Assembly (NCBI GenBank): GCA_039698075.1
Contig: JBDKTJ010000014.1
Coordinates: forward strand, 1-64,000
DNA length: 64,000 nt
Source: JAJFVC01 sp039698075
Lineage (GTDB): Bacteria > Planctomycetota > Planctomycetia > Pirellulales > Thermoguttaceae
Reading direction: 5' to 3'
The translations under genes were made by a program, and so were the position numbers. Positions within the stretch are counted from its first letter, which is position 1. Each line of letters opens with the position of its first letter. Positions 16,821-25,685 of this stretch are shown here, piece after piece. Below the pieces are notes generated by a model. It saw only the letters and a list, made by a program, of their open reading frames with translations, did no database searches and had not been told where the DNA came from.

Positions 16821-19007
16821 ATGTTTGCGCGCTGGATTCGGTCACGTCTCTTTCTTCTCCTGCTGTGGGTTGTCGCCATCGGATGGGTTTCTGCGGCGGG
16901 CATCGCTGCCGACGACGGAGCAAAAACGGACAAAGCCGCCCAATCGGACAAAGCCGTTTCGTCGGACAAGTCTGCCCGATCGGATCAACCCGCCGACAAG
17001 AACGCAACGGAGAAAAAATCGGCCCCGACCGCAAAGGCGTCGAACAATGCGCTGGGCGAGCCGTTGGCCCCGGGCATGATAAAGCTGCTCCGCGACGAGA
17101 TTTCGACGGGCATCCGAAATCGCGGAATCAGCGACCGTTTCTCGCGGTTTCAGTCCTACGCGATTGGGCGGATCAATGCGACGTCCGGCGCGTACACCGG
17201 ATCCGAGTTGACCGGCAATTGCCGGCTTCGGTGGTACGATCATCTGATGCGTGACTTTATGTCCGCGCCCGCCGAGGCCGAGCAGTTCACCCGCGACCTG
17301 CACAAGGCCGCCATGAATCCGAACCTTGGGCTTGCCAACGCGTTGGCCCTTGCGTCGGTCAAGATGGACGCCGGCCAGCGAAAGCCGCGGGCGTATGCCG
17401 CGCCCGACTCGCCCGAAAAGGCGTTGGATTTGGTCCGACAAGCGTTGACCGGCGCGCAGGTCGCGTACAATCAGGCATTGTCGCCGTTGAGCAAGTCGGA
17501 GATTCAGGAGTTGCAGACGTATCTGGTGCCGGTGCTTTCCACGCAGAATCAAGTGGGGCACACGATTGCCGACCGCAACACCGGCCGGCGTCTTTGCGAT
17601 TTGATGGAGCGGATGGATCGTCCGTCCCTGCACGCCGCCGCCGAAGCGTTGGCGCCGTTGTCCGACGTTCGGGTGTTGGAACAACTCAAGTCGTTGCCGG
17701 CCGACGGCAATGTGAAAGTCGCGGGCGTGAGCGGCTCGGTCGTGTCCAAAATCGATACGCCCAGCGGCGCGATCGTGATCGGCGGCAAAGGGGACAACGT
17801 TTACCGGCTCGACGAAATGCGCGACGCGGCCGTCGTCATTGATCTCGGCGGCAACGACACCTATTACGACGGAACGGTCGGCGTCGATCGGCCCGTGCTG
17901 ATCGTTCTCGACCTGTCCGGCAACGACATCTATCGCGGCACGAGCCCCGGCATTCAAGGCGCCGCGGTGCTGGGCGTCTCGATGTTGGTCGATCTGTCGG
18001 GCAACGACGTCTATCAAGCCGAGGACGTGGCCCAAGGTTCCGCATTGGCGGGCGTCGGCATCCTGGTCGACTGCGCCGGCGACGATCGTTACACGGGCAT
18101 TCGTCGCGTGCAAGGCACGGCGATCGGCGGCGTCGGCATCCTGATCGACCGGGCCGGCAAGGACGACTATCATGCGGCGATGTGGGCCCAAGGCGTCGGC
18201 GGACCGTTGGGCTTCGGCCTGCTGGACGACGTTTCGGGCAACGATCATTATTATTGCGGCGGCATGTGGCGCGATTCCTATTATCCCGAAACGCCCGGCT
18301 ATGAAGGTTGGGGACAAGGCGTCGGCGGCGGCATTCGACAAGTGGCCAGCGGCGGAATCGGCGTGATTCTCGACGGCGCCGGCGACGACGTCTACGAGTT
18401 CGACTATCTCGCGCACGGCGGCGGTTATTGGTGCGGGCTCGGTTTTGCCCGCGATTTCGGCGGCAACGATCAGCGGTTGATTACGCGGACCGCCTACAAC
18501 GGAGGCCCTCGCCAGTACGAACAATTCCAGCGGTTCGGTTGCGGTTGGGGTTGCCACTATGCCCTGGGCTTCTGCTTCGACGACGCCGGCAACGACGCGT
18601 ACGAAGGCACGATTATGGGCACCGGCATGGCGTGGGATTGCTCGATGGGCGTCCTGTGCGACTTCGCCGGCGACGATACCTACAAAGCCACCGGCGGAAT
18701 CACTCAGGGCACCGGCGCGCAGATGGGGTTCGGAATTCTGTTCGACTACAATGGCAACGACACCTACGAAGGCTACGGCCAGGGATACGCTTCGCCCGGT
18801 ATTTCCTATCACCACTTGCCCGGCTGTGGCGGTAATTTTGCTTTCCTGATCGATTACGGCGGCAAAGACAACTACGGCTGCGAAGCGGACAACAATTGTT
18901 ACATTCAACGCGGCGATCAGGGCGGATTCCTGATCGATCGGCCGCGCCGCAACGAAATCGAATCGACGGCGACGGCGAAGCCCGCTCACCGAACGACGGG
19001 TTCGTAA
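16821..19007 (+). CDS. Secreted GND-Y repeat protein
   Basis: 728 residues with an N-terminal signal (residues about 7-30), a Lys/Ser/Asp-rich linker to residue ~75, a helical segment to about 330, and then about 12 tandem units of roughly 30 residues. Each unit has the core D-x-x-G-[ND]-D-x-Y, for example VIDLGGNDTYYDG, VLDLSGNDIYRG, LVDLSGNDVYQA, LVDCAGDDRYTG and LFDYNGNDTYEG. Loops between cores are rich in glycine (GVGIL, GQGVGG). The regular acidic cores suggest a calcium-binding beta-solenoid, by analogy with RTX-type repeats. The function is unknown. The next gene starts 34 bases downstream and is probably co-transcribed. Confidence 0.75.
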   Translation: MFARWIRSRLFLLLLWVVAIGWVSAAGIAADDGAKTDKAAQSDKAVSSDKSARSDQPADKNATEKKSAPTAKASNNALGEPLAPGMIKLLRDEISTGIRNRGISDRFSRFQSYAIGRINATSGAYTGSELTGNCRLRWYDHLMRDFMSAPAEAEQFTRDLHKAAMNPNLGLANALALASVKMDAGQRKPRAYAAPDSPEKALDLVRQALTGAQVAYNQALSPLSKSEIQELQTYLVPVLSTQNQVGHTIADRNTGRRLCDLMERMDRPSLHAAAEALAPLSDVRVLEQLKSLPADGNVKVAGVSGSVVSKIDTPSGAIVIGGKGDNVYRLDEMRDAAVVIDLGGNDTYYDGTVGVDRPVLIVLDLSGNDIYRGTSPGIQGAAVLGVSMLVDLSGNDVYQAEDVAQGSALAGVGILVDCAGDDRYTGIRRVQGTAIGGVGILIDRAGKDDYHAAMWAQGVGGPLGFGLLDDVSGNDHYYCGGMWRDSYYPETPGYEGWGQGVGGGIRQVASGGIGVILDGAGDDVYEFDYLAHGGGYWCGLGFARDFGGNDQRLITRTAYNGGPRQYEQFQRFGCGWGCHYALGFCFDDAGNDAYEGTIMGTGMAWDCSMGVLCDFAGDDTYKATGGITQGTGAQMGFGILFDYNGNDTYEGYGQGYASPGISYHHLPGCGGNFAFLIDYGGKDNYGCEADNNCYIQRGDQGGFLIDRPRRNEIESTATAKPAHRTTGS

Positions 19008-19041
19008 CGTCTTGCACGCTTTGATACGGAGGTCTATTGCG

Positions 19042-20211
19042 ATGCTTCATGCCTCACGAATGGGTTCGGCGTTGGTCTGCGCGGCCGGCTTGTTGGCGTC
19101 GGTCGGACTTTGCGTCGGCGCGGACGTCGCGTCCAAATCAGACGCCCGATCGGCGCAACCGCCGAAGCAGGCGAAAGCCGCGGCTGCCGTGGCTGCAAAG
19201 CCCGTCAAGAAGTTGACGCCGGAGCTGGAGGCCCTGCGCGATCGGGTGCGCGCCACGTTGGCGATGCAGCAGAAACCGTTGTTCAGCACCCAAGAAAATT
19301 CGGCGGCCGAGATCATCAATTGCTGTCTGGCGTTCGGATGCAACTCGGAAGTGCAACTGGACGGCGAGGACGGCAAGCCGATCAACGGTATCACCTGCTT
19401 GTGTTGGAATTATCCGTGCGCCGGCCGCGCGATGCTCGGCTTTGATCGAAAGCACATCGCCGCGCGGGTCGGATACGGCTATCAACAATACCCCGGCGAG
19501 TTCTTGGCCACGTTGGCCCTTTCGCGGGTGCCGGCCAGCTATCCGGTCCGCGTCGGACGCGACACGCGCACCGTGGCCGATCTGGTCGAGGCGGAAAAAC
19601 TGGGCTGCCGCGCCGGCGACGATTTGTCGCTGAAGCTGATCGGGCTCGCGTTCTACGTCGACGCGCCCGAGTGGAAGAACGACTTGGGCGAAACGTGGTC
19701 GATCGAGCGGATGATTCAAGAAGAAATGGCGCAGCCGGTCGTCACGGCGTCCGAGGGCGGGCTGAACCGCTTGATGGGCTTGAGCTACGCGGTCAGTCGT
19801 CGCGCGAAACGCGGGCTGCCGATCGAAGGGCAATATCAACGGGCGAAAAAGTACACCGCCGACTTCCAGGAGTTCGCTCTGCAATTGCAGAACGCCAACG
19901 GCAGTTGGGGACCGTATTTCCTGACTGCGCGAAGCGCCAACGGCGATCCGTCGAGCCAGTTGCGGGCGACCGGCCGGATTCTCGAATGGCTGGCCTCTTC
20001 GCTGCCCGAGTCGAAACTGGAAGACGCCCGATTGGTCCGGGCGGTCGAATATGTCAACGGCCTGTTGAGCAGCGACCGCTATCAATGGGGCACGCCGTCG
20101 TTGTCGACCCGCGAGATCGCCTCCGTCGGCCACGCCCTGCATGCGTTGCAGATCTACGACGGCCGGGTGTTTCAACCGGCGGACGTCGCCGTCACGGTGA
20201 CCAAGGATTGA
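19042..20211 (+). CDS. Secreted protein with alpha/alpha-toroid (prenyltransferase-like) repeats
   Basis: 389 residues. A signal peptide (residues about 7-27) is followed by an Ala/Lys/Pro linker and a helical domain. LQNANGSWGPYFLT resembles the QW motif of squalene-cyclase/prenyltransferase toroids, and the closing segment GTPSLSTREIASVGHALHAL fits another such helix pair. A cysteine-rich patch (CCLAFGC, CLCWNYPC) lies near residue 100-125. Catalytic DxDD-type motifs are absent, so it is more likely a structural or binding protein. CGGAGG lies 8 bases before the ATG. It follows the GND-repeat gene by 34 bases. Confidence 0.65.
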   Translation: MLHASRMGSALVCAAGLLASVGLCVGADVASKSDARSAQPPKQAKAAAAVAAKPVKKLTPELEALRDRVRATLAMQQKPLFSTQENSAAEIINCCLAFGCNSEVQLDGEDGKPINGITCLCWNYPCAGRAMLGFDRKHIAARVGYGYQQYPGEFLATLALSRVPASYPVRVGRDTRTVADLVEAEKLGCRAGDDLSLKLIGLAFYVDAPEWKNDLGETWSIERMIQEEMAQPVVTASEGGLNRLMGLSYAVSRRAKRGLPIEGQYQRAKKYTADFQEFALQLQNANGSWGPYFLTARSANGDPSSQLRATGRILEWLASSLPESKLEDARLVRAVEYVNGLLSSDRYQWGTPSLSTREIASVGHALHALQIYDGRVFQPADVAVTVTKD

Positions 20212-20238
20212 TGCGCGTTTCTCTGATGGGCAGCCGCG

Positions 20239-20847
20239 TCAGCCGACCTTTCGCACCACGCCGACCACCACGCCGAGCACCTGCGCGTTTTTGACGTAGA
20301 TCGGCTTCATCGTCGAATTGGCCGGCTCCAGACGGATGCGGTTTTTCTCGGGGAACCAGCGTTTCAGCGTGGCCTCGCCCTCGTCGGTGATCGCTACGAC
20401 GATCTGTCCTTTGCGGGCCGTGCGCTGTTTCTGCACGACGACGTAATCGCCGTCGGCAATTTGATCCTCGATCATTGACTCGCCGCGCACCCGCAACGCA
20501 AAAAGATTTCGACGGCCGGGGTCGAACATTTCTTGGAAGTCGATCCGCTCGTTCTGCTCGATCGCCTCGTGCAAGACGCCGGCCGCGATCGCCCCGGCCA
20601 ACGGCAGACCGCGCTGGTCGATCGGCTCGGCGACCAACTCGATGGCCCGGGAACGGTTCGGCTCGCGCGAGATCAGACCCTTCTTTTCGAGCGCCTTCAG
20701 ATGGCACACCACCCCGTTCGGCGAACGAATGCCGAACTCCGCGGCAATCTCGCGGACCGTCGGGCCGTAACCCCGACCGCGAATCTTGTCGCGAATGAAC
20801 TCATAGACTTCTCGTTGGCGCTCGGTCAGATGGTCAAAGGAATCCAT
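20239..20847 (-). CDS. lexA: LexA repressor
   Basis: 202 residues. It has an N-terminal winged helix (LTERQREVYEFIRD, VREIAAEFGI) and a C-terminal S24 self-cleavage domain: cleavage site in PLAGAIAAG, catalytic serine in RGESMIED and lysine in EATLKRW. LexA represses DNA-damage genes and cleaves itself when RecA filaments form. I chose the ATG at 20847 because GGGGGAG lies 8 bases upstream. A promoter and a candidate self-binding site lie upstream, at 20928-20962. Confidence 0.95.
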   Translation of the reverse strand: MDSFDHLTERQREVYEFIRDKIRGRGYGPTVREIAAEFGIRSPNGVVCHLKALEKKGLISREPNRSRAIELVAEPIDQRGLPLAGAIAAGVLHEAIEQNERIDFQEMFDPGRRNLFALRVRGESMIEDQIADGDYVVVQKQRTARKGQIVVAITDEGEATLKRWFPEKNRIRLEPANSTMKPIYVKNAQVLGVVVGVVRKVG

Positions 20848-20927
20848 GGCTTTCGCTCCCCCCTGAGACGGCGAAGATGTCGTGACGCGAGAGACACAAG
20901 GCCCCGCCGTCGACACCGCCGACGTGT

Positions 20928-20939
20928 GAACAAGTGTAC
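20928..20939. promoter_or_regulatory. Candidate LexA box GAAC-N4-GTAC overlapping the lexA -10 region
   Basis: GAACAAGTGTAC differs at one core position from the Gram-positive LexA site (GAAC-N4-GTTC). In minus orientation it overlaps the -10 element (TGTACA), 16 bp after TTGACA at 20957-20962. That position suits autoregulation. LexA binding sites of this phylum vary, so the motif needs confirming. Confidence 0.4.
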
Positions 20940-20958
20940 AATAGTCCGGCGTGCCGTG

Positions 20959-22110
20959 TCAAGCGGTTTTTCGGGACGTCACGACCATGTTGTCGCGATG
21001 GATGACTTCGTCGTAAGGGCAACTGCCCAAAACCTCGGCGATTTGGCGAGTTTTCAGACCCTTGATCCGACGCACCTGATCGGCGTCGTAATTGGACAAC
21101 CCGCGGGCGAACTCGACGCCGTCGGGTCCGCGAACGGCCACCACGTCGCCTTTTTGAAATTGTCCTTCCACGTCGACGACGCCCGCCGCCAAAAGACTTC
21201 GACCTTTACGCTCGACGGCCGCCTGCGCGCCGACGTCCAACGTCAGCCGGCCTCGCGGTTTTACGGTCAAGCCGATCCAACGTTTGCGCGAGGCGACCCG
21301 ACGGCCTTGCGCCAAGAAGAGCGTGCCGACGGTCTCGCCGGCCAGAATGCGAGAAAGGATGTTCGCGTCGCCGCCCGAGGCGATGATCACGTTTTCGCCA
21401 CCGGTGGTGGCCAGTCGCGCCGCTTCGAGCTTGCTGGCCATGCCGCCTTTGCTCAGTCCGCCCAGCCGGTCGTGGACCAATTCGGACAACGAGGCGTCCA
21501 ACTGCTCGACGGTGGGAATGACGCGGCTGCCCGGCCGACGCGGATCGCCGTCGAACAATCCGTCGACGTCGGAGAGCAACACCAGAAGCGGCGCGCGGAT
21601 CAGATTCGTCACGATGGCCGCAAGCCGATCGTTGTCGCCGAAGGTGTTTTGGAGCTCCTCGACCGCGACCGTGTCGTTTTCGTTGATGATCGGCACCGCG
21701 CCGAGTTGCAGCAACGTCACCAGCGTGTTGCGGGCGTTCAGATAGCGCACGCGATGCTCAAGATCTTCGGCGGTCAGCAACACCTGGGCGGCGTGCAGAC
21801 CGTGCCGGTGAAGACAGCGTTCGTAGGCCTCGACCAAAATGCTCTGCCCGACGGCGGCCACGGCCTGCAATCGAGCCGTGTCGGTCGGACGCGATTTGAG
21901 CCCCAAGCGGCCCATGCCGGCGCCGACCGCTCCGGAGCTGACCAGCACCACCTTGCGGCCGGTCGCCGTGACGCGGTGAACTTGATCGGCCAACTGTTCG
22001 ATGCGCTCTTCGTCGAGTTGCCCGTCGCCGCGGGTCAGCCCGCGCGTGCCCACCGTGACGACGATCGTCGTGGCCAGGGCGGAGATTTCTTGTCGGAGCA
22101 GGTCTACCAT
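20959..22110 (-). CDS. proB: Glutamate 5-kinase (ProB) with an altered N-terminal lysine
   Basis: 383 residues: an amino-acid-kinase domain followed by a PUA domain (RGLSNYDADQVRRIKGL). It phosphorylates glutamate at the start of proline synthesis. SSGAVGAG, INENDTVAVEE and SKGGMASKLEAA are intact. The N-terminal motif, normally VVKxGT with a phosphate-contacting lysine, reads IVVTVGTRGLT, with threonine at residue 19. GAGGG lies 5 bases before the ATG. It starts 16 bases after trpS on the same strand, so it belongs to that operon. ProA is not in the window. Confidence 0.92.
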   Translation of the reverse strand: MVDLLRQEISALATTIVVTVGTRGLTRGDGQLDEERIEQLADQVHRVTATGRKVVLVSSGAVGAGMGRLGLKSRPTDTARLQAVAAVGQSILVEAYERCLHRHGLHAAQVLLTAEDLEHRVRYLNARNTLVTLLQLGAVPIINENDTVAVEELQNTFGDNDRLAAIVTNLIRAPLLVLLSDVDGLFDGDPRRPGSRVIPTVEQLDASLSELVHDRLGGLSKGGMASKLEAARLATTGGENVIIASGGDANILSRILAGETVGTLFLAQGRRVASRKRWIGLTVKPRGRLTLDVGAQAAVERKGRSLLAAGVVDVEGQFQKGDVVAVRGPDGVEFARGLSNYDADQVRRIKGLKTRQIAEVLGSCPYDEVIHRDNMVVTSRKTA

Positions 22111-22126
22111 AACGCCCTCTTCGAGA

Positions 22127-23098
22127 TCACCGCTGCCAAACGCCGCACGCCCGTTGAGCCCTGCGCAACACCTCGGCGGCCTTCTTGCGCGCCACGGCGG
22201 CGCCGTCGCCGAGAATCTCGCGCACCCGATCTTCATGGGCCGCAAACTCGACGCGACGCGCTCGGGCCTCGGCGAAATAGTCGACCGATGCGTCGGCCAA
22301 CGCCTTTTTCACTTCGCCGTAGCCGAAGCCGCCGCGACGATATTTTTCGGCCATCGCCTCGCGCGCGTCTTCGGCGGCGAACAGCGAATAAAGTTGGAAA
22401 AGATGGTCCGTGTTCGGCTCTTTCGGCTGGTCCATCGGACGCGAGTCGGTCACGATCCGCATGATCTGTTTGCGCAGCGACTTCGGTTCCTCAAAAATGT
22501 CGAGCGTGTTGCCGTAGCTTTTCGACATCTTTTCGCCGTCCGTGCCGGGCACGCGGGCCGAAGCGTCCAACAGCTTCGCCTTCGGCAGCACGAACGTCTC
22601 GCCGAACTCGTGGTTGAAGCCGCCGGCCAGGTCGCGGGCCACCTCGATGTGTTGCACCTGATCTTCGCCGACCGGAACAATGTCCGAGTCGTAGGCGAGA
22701 ATGTCGGCCGCCATCAGCACCGGATAGTTGAACAGCCCGGCGTCGGCCGAAAGCCCCTTGGCTTTTTTGTCCTTATAGGCGTGGCATCGTTCGAGCAGAC
22801 CCATCGGCGCGCCGGTCGTCAGCAGCCAGCTCAGTTCCGAGACCTCGGGCACGTCGGACTGGACGAACAACGTCGCGCGGTTCGGGTCGAGCCCGAGCGC
22901 CAAAAAGTCGAGCGCCGCGTCGAGCGTGTTTTGCAGCAGCGTTTGGCGATCGCGGACGGTCGTCAGCGCGTGCAGATTGGCGATGAAATACAGGGCGTTT
23001 TCACGTTCGCCCTGCAACTCGATGTATTGACGGATCGCGCCGAAATAGTTGCCCCAGTGAAATCGGCCCGTCGGTTGAATGCCGGATAAAATTCGCAT
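22127..23098 (-). CDS. trpS: Tryptophanyl-tRNA synthetase
   Basis: A class I aminoacyl-tRNA synthetase of 323 residues that charges tRNA-Trp. The HIGH-type motif is HWGN (residues 14-17, after SGIQPTGRF) and the second ATP motif is KMSKS. The length is normal for bacterial TrpRS. It is the middle gene of pyrD-trpS-proB, 75 bases after pyrD. Confidence 0.97.
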   Translation of the reverse strand: MRILSGIQPTGRFHWGNYFGAIRQYIELQGERENALYFIANLHALTTVRDRQTLLQNTLDAALDFLALGLDPNRATLFVQSDVPEVSELSWLLTTGAPMGLLERCHAYKDKKAKGLSADAGLFNYPVLMAADILAYDSDIVPVGEDQVQHIEVARDLAGGFNHEFGETFVLPKAKLLDASARVPGTDGEKMSKSYGNTLDIFEEPKSLRKQIMRIVTDSRPMDQPKEPNTDHLFQLYSLFAAEDAREAMAEKYRRGGFGYGEVKKALADASVDYFAEARARRVEFAAHEDRVREILGDGAAVARKKAAEVLRRAQRACGVWQR

Positions 23099-23173
23099 GA
23101 CGCAGGAAATCAGGAGTCGGTGTTCAAAGGTCGGAAAACTTCGTGGTTTGTTGCGGCGGTCCGCCCGACGAGA

Positions 23174-24097
23174 TCATGGCGTTGTCAAGGTCCCCACCAC
23201 TTCGCCGACCGAAGCGGCGCCCAACTCGGCCAACGCGGCGGGCAATGCGTCCAAAATCTTCATACCGATCGTCGGGTTGTAAAAATTGGCCGTTCCGATT
23301 TGGACCGCCGTCGCGCCGGTGACTAGATACTCCATCACGTCGTCGATCGAGGCGACGCCGCCGATGCCCATCAACGGGATTTTGACGGCCCGGGCGACTT
23401 GATAAACGATTCGCAAGGCGATCGGCTTGATGGCCGGCCCACTCAATCCGCCGAGCACATTGCCGAGGATCGGACGTCGACGACGCCAATCGACCGCCAT
23501 GCCCAGACAGGTGTTAATCAACGACAACCCGTCGGCGCCGCCCGCCTCGGCCGCTTTGGCCACGGCCGTTACATCGGTCACGTTGGGCGTCAGCTTGGCC
23601 AAGATCGGCAGCGAGCAAGCCTGCCGCACGCCGGAAACCACGCGTTCGCACATCGTCGGATTGGCGCCGAAGTCGATCCCGCCGCTGACGTTCGGGCAGG
23701 ACATATTGAGTTCCAACGCCGACACGCCCGGCAGCCCGTCCAAACGCTGAGCCAACTGGACGAACTGTTCGGCCGTCTTGCCGGCGACGCTCACGATCAC
23801 GGCCGTGCCCAGCGACGCCAGATACGGCAAGTGTCGCTCAATAAACGCTTCGACGCCGTCGTTGTCCAGGCCGATCGAGTTCAGCAGGCCGCCGGTGGTT
23901 TCGATGGTTCGGGGCGGCGGGTTGCCGGCGCGCGGCTCTTGGGTGATCGTCTTGGGCAAAATCGCGCCCAGCCGCGAGAGCTCGACCAAACCGGCCATTT
24001 CGCGGGCGTAGCCGAACGTGCCCGAGGCCACGGCGATCGGGTTGGCCAGCCGAAGGCGTCCCAGTTGGACTTCGAGATGGACGTTGGCGTGGTTCAC
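23174..24097 (-). CDS. pyrD: Dihydroorotate dehydrogenase, class 1B-type
   Basis: 307 residues of an FMN TIM barrel that oxidises dihydroorotate to orotate in pyrimidine synthesis. The catalytic base is the cysteine of NMSCPNVSGG, as in class 1 enzymes (class 2 uses serine). GTFGYAREM, LINTC and the FMN phosphate-binding GIGGVASIDD/TAVQIGTA are present. Class 1B enzymes normally pair with PyrK, an iron-sulfur/FAD subunit, which is not adjacent. It heads an operon with trpS and proB under a clear promoter at 24161-24188. Confidence 0.93.
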   Translation of the reverse strand: MNHANVHLEVQLGRLRLANPIAVASGTFGYAREMAGLVELSRLGAILPKTITQEPRAGNPPPRTIETTGGLLNSIGLDNDGVEAFIERHLPYLASLGTAVIVSVAGKTAEQFVQLAQRLDGLPGVSALELNMSCPNVSGGIDFGANPTMCERVVSGVRQACSLPILAKLTPNVTDVTAVAKAAEAGGADGLSLINTCLGMAVDWRRRRPILGNVLGGLSGPAIKPIALRIVYQVARAVKIPLMGIGGVASIDDVMEYLVTGATAVQIGTANFYNPTIGMKILDALPAALAELGAASVGEVVGTLTTP

Positions 24098-24160
24098 GGG
24101 CGATCAACGATCCGGCGGCGACGAAAACGCCGCGAAAACAACCAAAAAGACGAAACCGTT

Positions 24161-24188
24161 AGTGTAACGGTTTGCCGCCGGGTGTCAA
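24161..24188 (-). promoter_or_regulatory. Sigma70-type promoter of pyrD-trpS-proB
   Basis: In minus orientation: TTGACA (24188-24183), 16-bp spacer, TACACT (24166-24161). This places transcription start about 55-60 bases before the pyrD ATG. The same TACACT -10 box occurs at the HU and phosphoesterase promoters. Confidence 0.75.
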
Positions 24189-24272
24189 TTTCCCGCAAAC
24201 CGACGTCTTGCGACAGGGCCCTACGACCTCATCCCAAGAACGGCCTGCCGGTCCGCTGCTGCCACGACCGAG

Positions 24273-24491
24273 TTAGATGATGCCGCCGTGCGTACGGTAG
24301 GGCGTGCAATGGCTAGGCTGATCCAAGAGCCAGAAACGCTCCCACTCGTCCAGAACGTTCCGCAAATTCTCGGACGTATACATCAACTCCTGGCTGCGTC
24401 GAGCCGGGTCGGCCGAGTAGGCCGGCAAGATGCATCCGGCGATGGTGCTCAGCAACATGCCGCACGCCAATGTCAAAAACAGATTACGCAT
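24273..24491 (-). CDS. Small planctomycete lipoprotein with DQPSH...HGGI tail
   Basis: 72 residues. A signal peptide ends at a lipobox (TIAGC), then a short mature protein contains LRNVLDEWERFWLLDQPSHC and ends RTHGGII. I recall this W-x-R-F-W..DQPSH..HGGI ending from uncharacterised small proteins of Planctomycetota; no function is known. GGAGG lies 7 bases before the ATG. The C-terminal position of the most conserved segment suggests that the tail is the functional part. Confidence 0.75.
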   Translation of the reverse strand: MRNLFLTLACGMLLSTIAGCILPAYSADPARRSQELMYTSENLRNVLDEWERFWLLDQPSHCTPYRTHGGII

Positions 24492-24795
24492 GGAACGATC
24501 CTCCGTGACACGGTTGTTTTCACGAATGCCCACATCCTGGGGCAAACTATCAAAATCTTTTGAGGTACGCGTTCGTCTGAAAGGACGCTCTGTCGCACAC
24601 TCGCCCCTTGGGGCCAAAACACCCAACGAACCGTTGCAAAACCGATCCGTCGTGGCGGCCTGAATTCCGCGGGACTGCCTGAAAAACCGAGGAGACACAA
24701 ACAATCGCGGGACCGGCGAATACGCCTGTCACGCAACCAACGAAAAGTGATTTGTGCGGGGGGATAAGGACCGGCGGCCTGGGTCGCCTGCCGAT
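24492..24795. other. Intergenic region, nothing recognised
   Basis: These 304 bases lie between the start of the small lipoprotein gene and the end of the HU gene. I found no coding frame with a ribosome site and no clear terminator. A weak hairpin (TGCCC..GGGCA) lies near 24529. Confidence 0.5.
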
Positions 24796-25194
24796 CTAGG
24801 AACTGGGAGAACTCGCGCCGTAACCGGTTGCGGCGCCGGAAGGTTCGGGCGTCGAGTCCGGCGGCGAATCTTTTCCGGCCGCCTTGGCTTTCGCGGCCTT
24901 CGCCGCAGCCTGACGCTCCAACTCCTTGACGCGTTCCTCCATCTCTTTGCCCGGCTTGAAGGTCACGACGAACTTCTCGGGCACGAACACCTTGTCGCCG
25001 GTGCGAGGATTGCGGGCCTTGCGGGGGGCGCGACGCTTCACCTCGAACACGCCGAAATTACGCAACTCAATACGACGCTCCGCGACCAGCGCCTCAACAA
25101 TCGCATCGAAGGTTTTCTGAACGATCTCCTTCGTTTGCAGTTGCGTCAGCCCGATTTCCTCGGAAATGGTTCGGACGATCTCTTTTTTGGTCAC
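24796..25194 (-). CDS. HU/IHF-family DNA-binding protein with Ala/Lys tail
   Basis: 132 residues. Residues 1-92 are a standard HU fold: MTKKEIVRTISEEIGLTQLQ, IELRNFGVFEVKRRAPRKAR, then NPRTGDKVFVP and VTFKPGKEM. A 40-residue tail rich in Ala, Lys, Ser and Pro follows, more acidic and polar at its end. It bends and compacts DNA. The GTG at 25194 was chosen because AAAGGAGAA precedes it by 9 bases. A near-consensus promoter lies at 25272-25300. Confidence 0.92.
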   Translation of the reverse strand: MTKKEIVRTISEEIGLTQLQTKEIVQKTFDAIVEALVAERRIELRNFGVFEVKRRAPRKARNPRTGDKVFVPEKFVVTFKPGKEMEERVKELERQAAAKAAKAKAAGKDSPPDSTPEPSGAATGYGASSPSS

Positions 25195-25271
25195 GACTCG
25201 GTTCTCCTTTGAGAATAGCGTCGCAGCAGAGCGAGGACGAAAAGCAAGTTCCGCTCTCGAACACTGCTCCA

Positions 25272-25300
25272 AGTGTAGGTGGCGTAATGACTAGTGTCAA
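25272..25300 (-). promoter_or_regulatory. Sigma70-type promoter of the HU gene
   Basis: Minus orientation: TTGACA (25300-25295), 17-bp spacer, TACACT (25277-25272). It leaves an untranslated leader of about 70 bases before the GTG. Confidence 0.8.
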
Positions 25301-25685
25301 GTGCAATCCGCCTAACCCGCGTCGGTAAGACCGTCGCAAACCCACCGAGCACACGCATCCGAAACGACCGGACACGAGTGACGGCTGTTGAACGCAAGTG
25401 TTTATTTTCAAAGAACTTAAGAACCAACCAAACCCGTCGCGTTGCTGTAACCTATTTACTGGCAATGCGTTACGATTTTTTGCCGGTCCTTTCTTTCGCC
25501 AAAATCGGGGGCGCAGCAACATCGGAGCCTCCGACTCGGCTGCACCCATTATCGACTTCCCAAACCGAAAACTCCAACCAGACCGTAAATTCGACAAAGT
25601 CGGAAAAAGCTGCCAGCAGCCGGTTTTGGAGGGGTGTCCCCCAAAAAGGTATGGGGTAGCTACCAGCTCCATGCGAATAATCTTA

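Noticed and set aside
16842..18989. A 715-codon minus-strand frame rich in Val/Ala/Asp repeats
   Set aside because: It mirrors the GND-repeat gene. Its apparent periodicity is only the complement of that gene's repeats.
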